Part shown: one piece after another, positions 60,111 through 64,000 of the stretch | Position numbering within the stretch: position 1 is the stretch's first letter | How the letters are laid out: the number at the start of each line of letters is the position of its first letter | NCBI GenBank assembly: GCA_040385525.1 | Contig: JAZKHE010000001.1 | Coordinates: 1 to 64,000 of the forward strand | Direction: 5' to 3' | From: JAZKHE01 sp040385525 | GTDB lineage: Bacteria > Bacteroidota > Bacteroidia > UBA4408 | Length of the DNA: 64,000 bases | Notes under the pieces: generated by a model | Told to the model about the DNA's origin: nothing | What the model saw: the letters and a program-made list of their open reading frames with translations, nothing else | The model's database searches: none | Translations under genes and position numbers: made by a program

Positions 60111-61088
60111 ATGGTAAAGTATTTAGTAATCCGTTTTAGTTCTATTGGCGACATTGTGCTTACAAGTCCTTTATTGCGTTGTTTAAAACAACAAGTTGAA
60201 GGTGCAGAAATTCATTTTTTAACCAAAAAAGGTTTTGCCAATATTGTAAAAAACAATCCTAACGTAAGCAAAGTTTATACCATAGAAAGCAGTATTTACG
60301 AAGTTTTACCTCAGTTAAAAGCTGAAGATTATACTTACGTAATTGATTTGCATTACAACTTACGAAGCGTAATGCTTAAAATGAGATTAAACAAACTCGC
60401 ATTTACTTTTAATAAATTAAATATTAAAAAATGGATGTTGGTTAACTTTAAACATTCTTCTTTACCAAAAACACATATTGTTGATAGATATCTTGAAACC
60501 GTAAAATTATTTGGTGTGAAAAATGACGGAAAAGGTTTAGATTTTTTTATTGCAAAGGAAGAAGAGATAGATGTTTTAACGCTTCCTGAAGTTTTTCATA
60601 ATGGCTATGTGGCTTTTGTTATTGGCGCAAAACATTTTACAAAACGATTACCAACAAAAAAAATAATTTCTATTTGCGATAAAATAAAATTGCCAGTTCT
60701 TTTATTAGGCGGAAAAGAAGACGAACAAAATGCAAACGAAATTTTAAAAAACAGCAGGGCAACTATTTATAATGCTTGTGGAAAATATTCGTTACAACAA
60801 TCGGCATCGCTTGTAAAACAAGCCACAAAAGTAATTACACACGATACGGGTTTAATGCACGTTGCAGCAGCATTTAATAAAGAAATTATTTCGGTGTGGG
60901 GGAATACAGTTCCTGAATTTGGTATGACGCCTTATTTGGCAACGGATGCTAAACCCGCTAAAATTATTGAAGTAAATGGTTTGTCGTGCCGACCATGTAG
61001 CAAAATAGGTTTTAATAAATGTCCGCGTAAGCATTTTAATTGCATGAATTTAATTGATGAAAATGAAATAATTGAAAGTGTAAACTAA
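60111..61088 (+). CDS. glycosyltransferase family 9 (heptosyltransferase-like)
   Basis: 325 residues. N-terminal LVIRFSSIGDIVLTSPLLRCLKQQVEGAEIHFLTKKGFANIV and the C-terminal donor region VITHDTGLMHVAAAFNKEIISVWGNTVPEFGMTPY are the GT9 signatures. These enzymes add heptose or related sugars to lipopolysaccharide cores. The tail has six cysteines (LSCRPCSKIGFNKCPRKHFNCM), common in this branch. Followed 10 nt later by a secreted unknown protein. Confidence 0.92.
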   Translation: MVKYLVIRFSSIGDIVLTSPLLRCLKQQVEGAEIHFLTKKGFANIVKNNPNVSKVYTIESSIYEVLPQLKAEDYTYVIDLHYNLRSVMLKMRLNKLAFTFNKLNIKKWMLVNFKHSSLPKTHIVDRYLETVKLFGVKNDGKGLDFFIAKEEEIDVLTLPEVFHNGYVAFVIGAKHFTKRLPTKKIISICDKIKLPVLLLGGKEDEQNANEILKNSRATIYNACGKYSLQQSASLVKQATKVITHDTGLMHVAAAFNKEIISVWGNTVPEFGMTPYLATDAKPAKIIEVNGLSCRPCSKIGFNKCPRKHFNCMNLIDENEIIESVN

Positions 61089-61098
61089 CTTTTAAATC

Positions 61099-61797
61099 AT
61101 GAAAAAAGTAATTTTATTTTTCGCATTAATAGCGTTTTCATTTAGCGGTAATGCTCAATTCATTAAAAATCCAACTGTAGATTTATTAAAAGACGATAGT
61201 TCTATTAAACAACTATTAGCTAACTTAATAGAAGGTTGGGAAGTTAAAACCGACAGCACTGCAATGTGTTTTTACAGAAAAGAAAAAGCTTGGATTCCGC
61301 GCGAAAATTTAAAATCGCTTTTAGCTTGCGAAACCTGTAAAGCTACTTTACCACCATCGAGAGTAATTAACTTTAACATGGATAAACGTATGTGTTTTGA
61401 AGTGCCTGTTTATTTTAAATTATATGTTTCTACTTTAAGCGATGCAAACGAAGTTGAAAAGATTAAAGCAAATAATATTGCAAAATCAGCTGAAATTGAA
61501 AAAGTAAAATCTAAACATAAACACGGCGAGTTAGAAACAAAATATAATTTAGACATGTTGAGTAATTTTTCTGCAAGTATGACTAAAAGCGAAGTTAAAG
61601 CCAGAACAAAATATTTAACTGATTTGAAAAACGCAGGTTTTGTTTTACCCCCAACGCATTTGGGAGAAAAATATGCGTTGCATTTAGTCTATGTACAAGG
61701 AGATATTGATAGCGAAAAAACTGATCCTCCGGGAATTAACAACGAAGTTAAAGCTATTAGAACTTTGCTAAGTGGTTACTGCGAAGAAGTAAAATAA
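61099..61797 (+). CDS. secreted protein of unknown function
   Basis: 232 residues. Signal peptide (FSFSGNAQ), then FIKNPTVDLLKDDSSIKQLLANLIEGWEVKTDSTAMCFYRKEKAWIPRENLKSLLACETCKATLPPSRVINFNMDKRMCFEVPVYFKLYV. Cysteines at ACETC could form a disulfide. No family recognised. It may be co-transcribed with the GT9 gene; its stop lies one base from the convergent purF stop. Confidence 0.72.
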   Translation: MKKVILFFALIAFSFSGNAQFIKNPTVDLLKDDSSIKQLLANLIEGWEVKTDSTAMCFYRKEKAWIPRENLKSLLACETCKATLPPSRVINFNMDKRMCFEVPVYFKLYVSTLSDANEVEKIKANNIAKSAEIEKVKSKHKHGELETKYNLDMLSNFSASMTKSEVKARTKYLTDLKNAGFVLPPTHLGEKYALHLVYVQGDIDSEKTDPPGINNEVKAIRTLLSGYCEEVK

Positions 61798-61798
61798 T

Positions 61799-63703
61799 TT
61801 AATACGCTCGCTGATTTATTCCTTCAATGTAATTAATAAAAGCTTTGTTTACTACTTTGTTGCCGCCCGGTGTTGGATAGTTTCCTGAAAAATACCAATC
61901 GCCAGTATGATTTGGACAAGCGCGGTGCAAGCCATCTATGTTTTGGTAAATTATTTTTACTTCTGCTTTGCAATCTTCTGGCGTTAGTAGTTCACTAATT
62001 TTTGCAGAAACTTCTTCGTATGAAAAAGGCGCGTAAATATCTTTTACAACATTTGTAATTTCTTCTTTTGGCAATTTTTCTTGTGCTTTTGCTTTTTGAT
62101 ATACTTCATCAATTACACCTTGCATTCCTTTTTGTTTTAACAAAGCTATAGCAGCCTGAAAAGCAATAAAATCGCCTAATTTAGCCATGTCGATTCCATA
62201 ACAATCAGGGTAACGAATTTGCGGTGCTGATGAAACAATTACTATTTTTTTAGGTTCTAATCTATCCAGCATTTTTAAAATGCTTTGTTTTAAAGTGGTT
62301 CCTCTTACAATTGAATCGTCAATTACCACTAAATTATCTTTGCCTTTTTTTACAGTATCGTAAGTAATATCGTAAACGTGCGCCACCATATCGTCTCTGC
62401 TGGCATCGTTGGTAATAAAGGTTCTTAGCTTTGCATCTTTAATCGCTACTTTTTCTACTCGTGGACGAATATCAATTATTGCACTTAATTTTTCTTGCGT
62501 CAATTCGCTGTGCGTTAGTGCAAGAATTTTTTTCAGCTTTACTTCTTTTAAATAATCTTCCATTCCTTTTACCATTCCGTAAAAGGCAACTTCAGCGGTG
62601 TTTGGAATAAACGATAAAACTGTGTTTTTTAAATCGTGATTAATTTCTTTTAAAACAGGTTCGCAAACAAATCGACCTAAATTTTTTCTTTCTTCGTAAA
62701 TATCTGCATCACTACCGCGAGAAAAATAAATGCGTTCAAATGAGCAAGCACTTTTTTCTTTTGGACTACGCACAGGCTTTTCGGAGATTTCGCCATTCTT
62801 TTTTATTATTAAAGCATGACCTGGAGTTAACTCTTGTATTTGATGTTTTTCTAATTTAAATGCCGTTTGAATTACTGCCCGCTCAGATGCTACCACAACA
62901 ATTTCATCATCTTTATAATAATGGCAAGGACGAATTCCCCAAGGATCACGCGTAACAAAAGCATCACCATGCCCAATCATACCTGCCATTGCGTAACCGC
63001 CATCCCATTTTTTTGCAGCGATAGAAAGCATTTGTTGTATATCTAACTGCTCACCAATTTTTCTAGAAATTTCTTTATTTTCTAATTTTTGTGTTTTTAA
63101 TTCTTGAAATAATCTTTCGTTTTCTTCATCTAAAAAATGACCTATACGCTCCATAACAGTTACGGTGTCTGCCATTTCGCGAGGGTGCTGCCCTAAATCT
63201 ACCAATTGTTGAAACAACTCATCAACATTGGTTAAATTAAAATTACCTGCTACAACTAAATTTCTAGTTTGCCAATTATTTTGACGTAAAAACGGATGGC
63301 AATTTTCTACTGTATTACCTCCGTAAGTGCCATAACGCAAGTGTCCAAGCATTAGCTCACCATAAAAAGGCATATTCTTTTTAAGGTATTGAGCATCTGC
63401 AAACTTTACAATGTCTTTTTTATATAATTCGGTAAAAGGTTCGTTTATTTTTCCAAAAATTTCTTTAATTGCTCCTGCTGAAACCGAGCGGTGGCGATGA
63501 ATATATTGTTGTCCAGGTTCAACATCAAATTTTATTGTTGCAACGCCAGCTCCATCTTGTCCGCGATTGTGTTGCTTTTCCATAAGCAAATACAACTTAT
63601 TGATTCCGTAAAGTGGAGTGCCGTATTTTTTAATGTAAAAGTCGAGTGGCTTTAACAGCCGGATGAGGGCAATACCACATTCGTGTTTTATTGAATCGCT
63701 CAT
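61799..63703 (-). CDS. purF: amidophosphoribosyltransferase (PurF-like, long form)
   Basis: 634 residues, longer than E. coli PurF (505). Ntn-type nucleophile Cys9 after MSDSIKHE (a short propeptide that must be cleaved), then a glutaminase domain with EKQHNRGQDGAGVA and HLRYGTYGGNTVENCHPF. PRPP site VVIDDSIVRGTTLKQSILKML; FERIYFSRGSDADIYEERKNLG between. It makes phosphoribosylamine in purine synthesis. The promoter box TACCTTTG and a 7-bp repeat array lie just upstream. Confidence 0.92.
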   Translation of the reverse strand: MSDSIKHECGIALIRLLKPLDFYIKKYGTPLYGINKLYLLMEKQHNRGQDGAGVATIKFDVEPGQQYIHRHRSVSAGAIKEIFGKINEPFTELYKKDIVKFADAQYLKKNMPFYGELMLGHLRYGTYGGNTVENCHPFLRQNNWQTRNLVVAGNFNLTNVDELFQQLVDLGQHPREMADTVTVMERIGHFLDEENERLFQELKTQKLENKEISRKIGEQLDIQQMLSIAAKKWDGGYAMAGMIGHGDAFVTRDPWGIRPCHYYKDDEIVVVASERAVIQTAFKLEKHQIQELTPGHALIIKKNGEISEKPVRSPKEKSACSFERIYFSRGSDADIYEERKNLGRFVCEPVLKEINHDLKNTVLSFIPNTAEVAFYGMVKGMEDYLKEVKLKKILALTHSELTQEKLSAIIDIRPRVEKVAIKDAKLRTFITNDASRDDMVAHVYDITYDTVKKGKDNLVVIDDSIVRGTTLKQSILKMLDRLEPKKIVIVSSAPQIRYPDCYGIDMAKLGDFIAFQAAIALLKQKGMQGVIDEVYQKAKAQEKLPKEEITNVVKDIYAPFSYEEVSAKISELLTPEDCKAEVKIIYQNIDGLHRACPNHTGDWYFSGNYPTPGGNKVVNKAFINYIEGINQRAY

Positions 63704-63724
63704 AGTTTATTTATGAAGGTGCAA

Positions 63725-63732
63725 AGGTACGA
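63725..63732 (-). promoter_or_regulatory. -7 box of purF
   Basis: TACCTTTG on the minus strand, exact TAnnTTTG, 21 nt before the ATG. The place where the -33 element should be is taken up by the heptamer repeat. Confidence 0.55.
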
Positions 63733-63739
63733 GATAGTT

Positions 63740-63760
63740 ATGAGTTATAAGTTATGGATT
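63740..63760. repeat. heptanucleotide array before purF
   Basis: GTTATGA, GTTATAA, GTTATGG in tandem (three 7-bp units on the + strand), with degenerate units on both sides (CGAGATA, ATTGATA). Located 7 nt upstream of the purF -7 box. Confidence 0.8.
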
Positions 63761-63791
63761 GATAGTTTTCTGTTTGAGATTATTTGTTTTT

Positions 63792-64000
63792 TTAACTAAA
63801 CTGTTCTTTCTTAAGCCCTAACCAATCTAAAGCGTTTTGGCTGAGTAACATTTCTTTTGTTTTGTCATCGTAAGGCATTTCATTAATTAATTTGCCGGGT
63901 TGCAATTCTCCTAACGGAAAAGGGTAATCGGTGCCTAAAGCTACTTTGTCTTTTCCCATTACATTTATTACAAAATCAAGTGTTTGTTTATCGTGCACCA
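63792..64000 (-). CDS. ACMSD-like amidohydrolase, C-terminal part only
   Basis: The frame is open to the right edge; only about 69 C-terminal residues are present (VALGTDYPFPLGELQPGKLINEMPYDDKTKEMLLSQNALDWLGLKKEQF). GTDYPFPLGE and the closing NALDWLGL match 2-amino-3-carboxymuconate-6-semialdehyde decarboxylase-type amidohydrolases (kynurenine pathway). The Asp of GTDYP is a metal ligand in this fold. The 5' part and operon context lie outside the window. Confidence 0.7.
   Translation of the reverse strand, partial: VHDKQTLDFVINVMGKDKVALGTDYPFPLGELQPGKLINEMPYDDKTKEMLLSQNALDWLGLKKEQFS

Noticed and set aside
1..64000. tRNA, rRNA, prophage, insertion sequence or replication origin
   Set aside because: I saw no cloverleaf or rRNA-like stretch, no integrase or transposase motif, and no dnaA-box cluster; absence judged by eye only.

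Overview
The window is AT-rich chromosomal DNA of a member of the Bacteroidota, most likely a free-living flavobacterium- or sphingobacterium-like organism. Support: two type IX secretion (T9SS) type B cargo proteins, a PorP/SprF partner, SprB-like repeats, many small 'SCGG'-type lipoproteins, a GIN-domain (DUF2807) barrel protein, weak or absent Shine-Dalgarno sites, and repeated matches to the Bacteroidota promoter pattern TTG-N17..21-TAnnTTTG. I see no prophage, insertion sequence, CRISPR array, tRNA or rRNA. Most genes are core or envelope genes.

Layout. 1-7.5 kb: the 5' part of a secreted collagen-like protein, then a minus-strand operon of nitrilase, giant SBBP/PKD T9SS cargo and PorP/SprF, then a secreted unknown and CvpA. 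7.6-14.3 kb: small unknowns, a periplasmic cyclophilin, pheS-TPR-lipoprotein, and a second T9SS cargo with SprB-like repeats. 14.3-20.5 kb: a polyhydroxybutyrate locus, with class III synthase phaC and phaE on the minus strand diverging from phaJ-phaB-bdhA-patatin. 20.5-34.5 kb: ferritin, universal stress protein, Ig-like lipoprotein, fRMsr, ComF, a 1167-residue outer-membrane protein, exonuclease III, an orphan oligopeptide-binding lipoprotein, peroxiredoxin and a KirBac channel. 34.5-37.6 kb: an ECF sigma/anti-sigma pair and a DUF2807-barrel gene, with two near-identical promoter sites that suggest autoregulation. 37.9-47 kb: YrdC-like protein, Rieske ferredoxin, ComEC, Kup, a membrane protein with a decayed PP2C domain, and small exported proteins. 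47-53.9 kb: polA, a glutamine amidotransferase, a small membrane protein, a DPP III lipoprotein and an SRPBCC protein. 53.9-57.1 kb: a YfiR-like/TPR/HAMP-PP2C signalling operon. 57.1-64 kb: tatD-ansA-FAD oxidoreductase, a GT9 glycosyltransferase, a secreted unknown, PurF, and the end of an ACMSD-like amidohydrolase.

The points most worth following are: (i) arrays of 7-bp repeats at the 5' ends of three genes, one of which encodes the signal-peptide core of the PorP protein and could switch its reading frame; (ii) the ECF regulon with duplicated promoter sites; (iii) the compact PHB locus with an intrinsic terminator between phaE and phaC; (iv) a YfiR-type sensor operon whose output is a PP2C phosphatase, plus a separate pseudo-PP2C protein; (v) start codons placed 1-4 nt after a TAnnTTTG box, suggesting near-leaderless mRNAs; and (vi) three different dispersed palindromic repeats in intergenic gaps.
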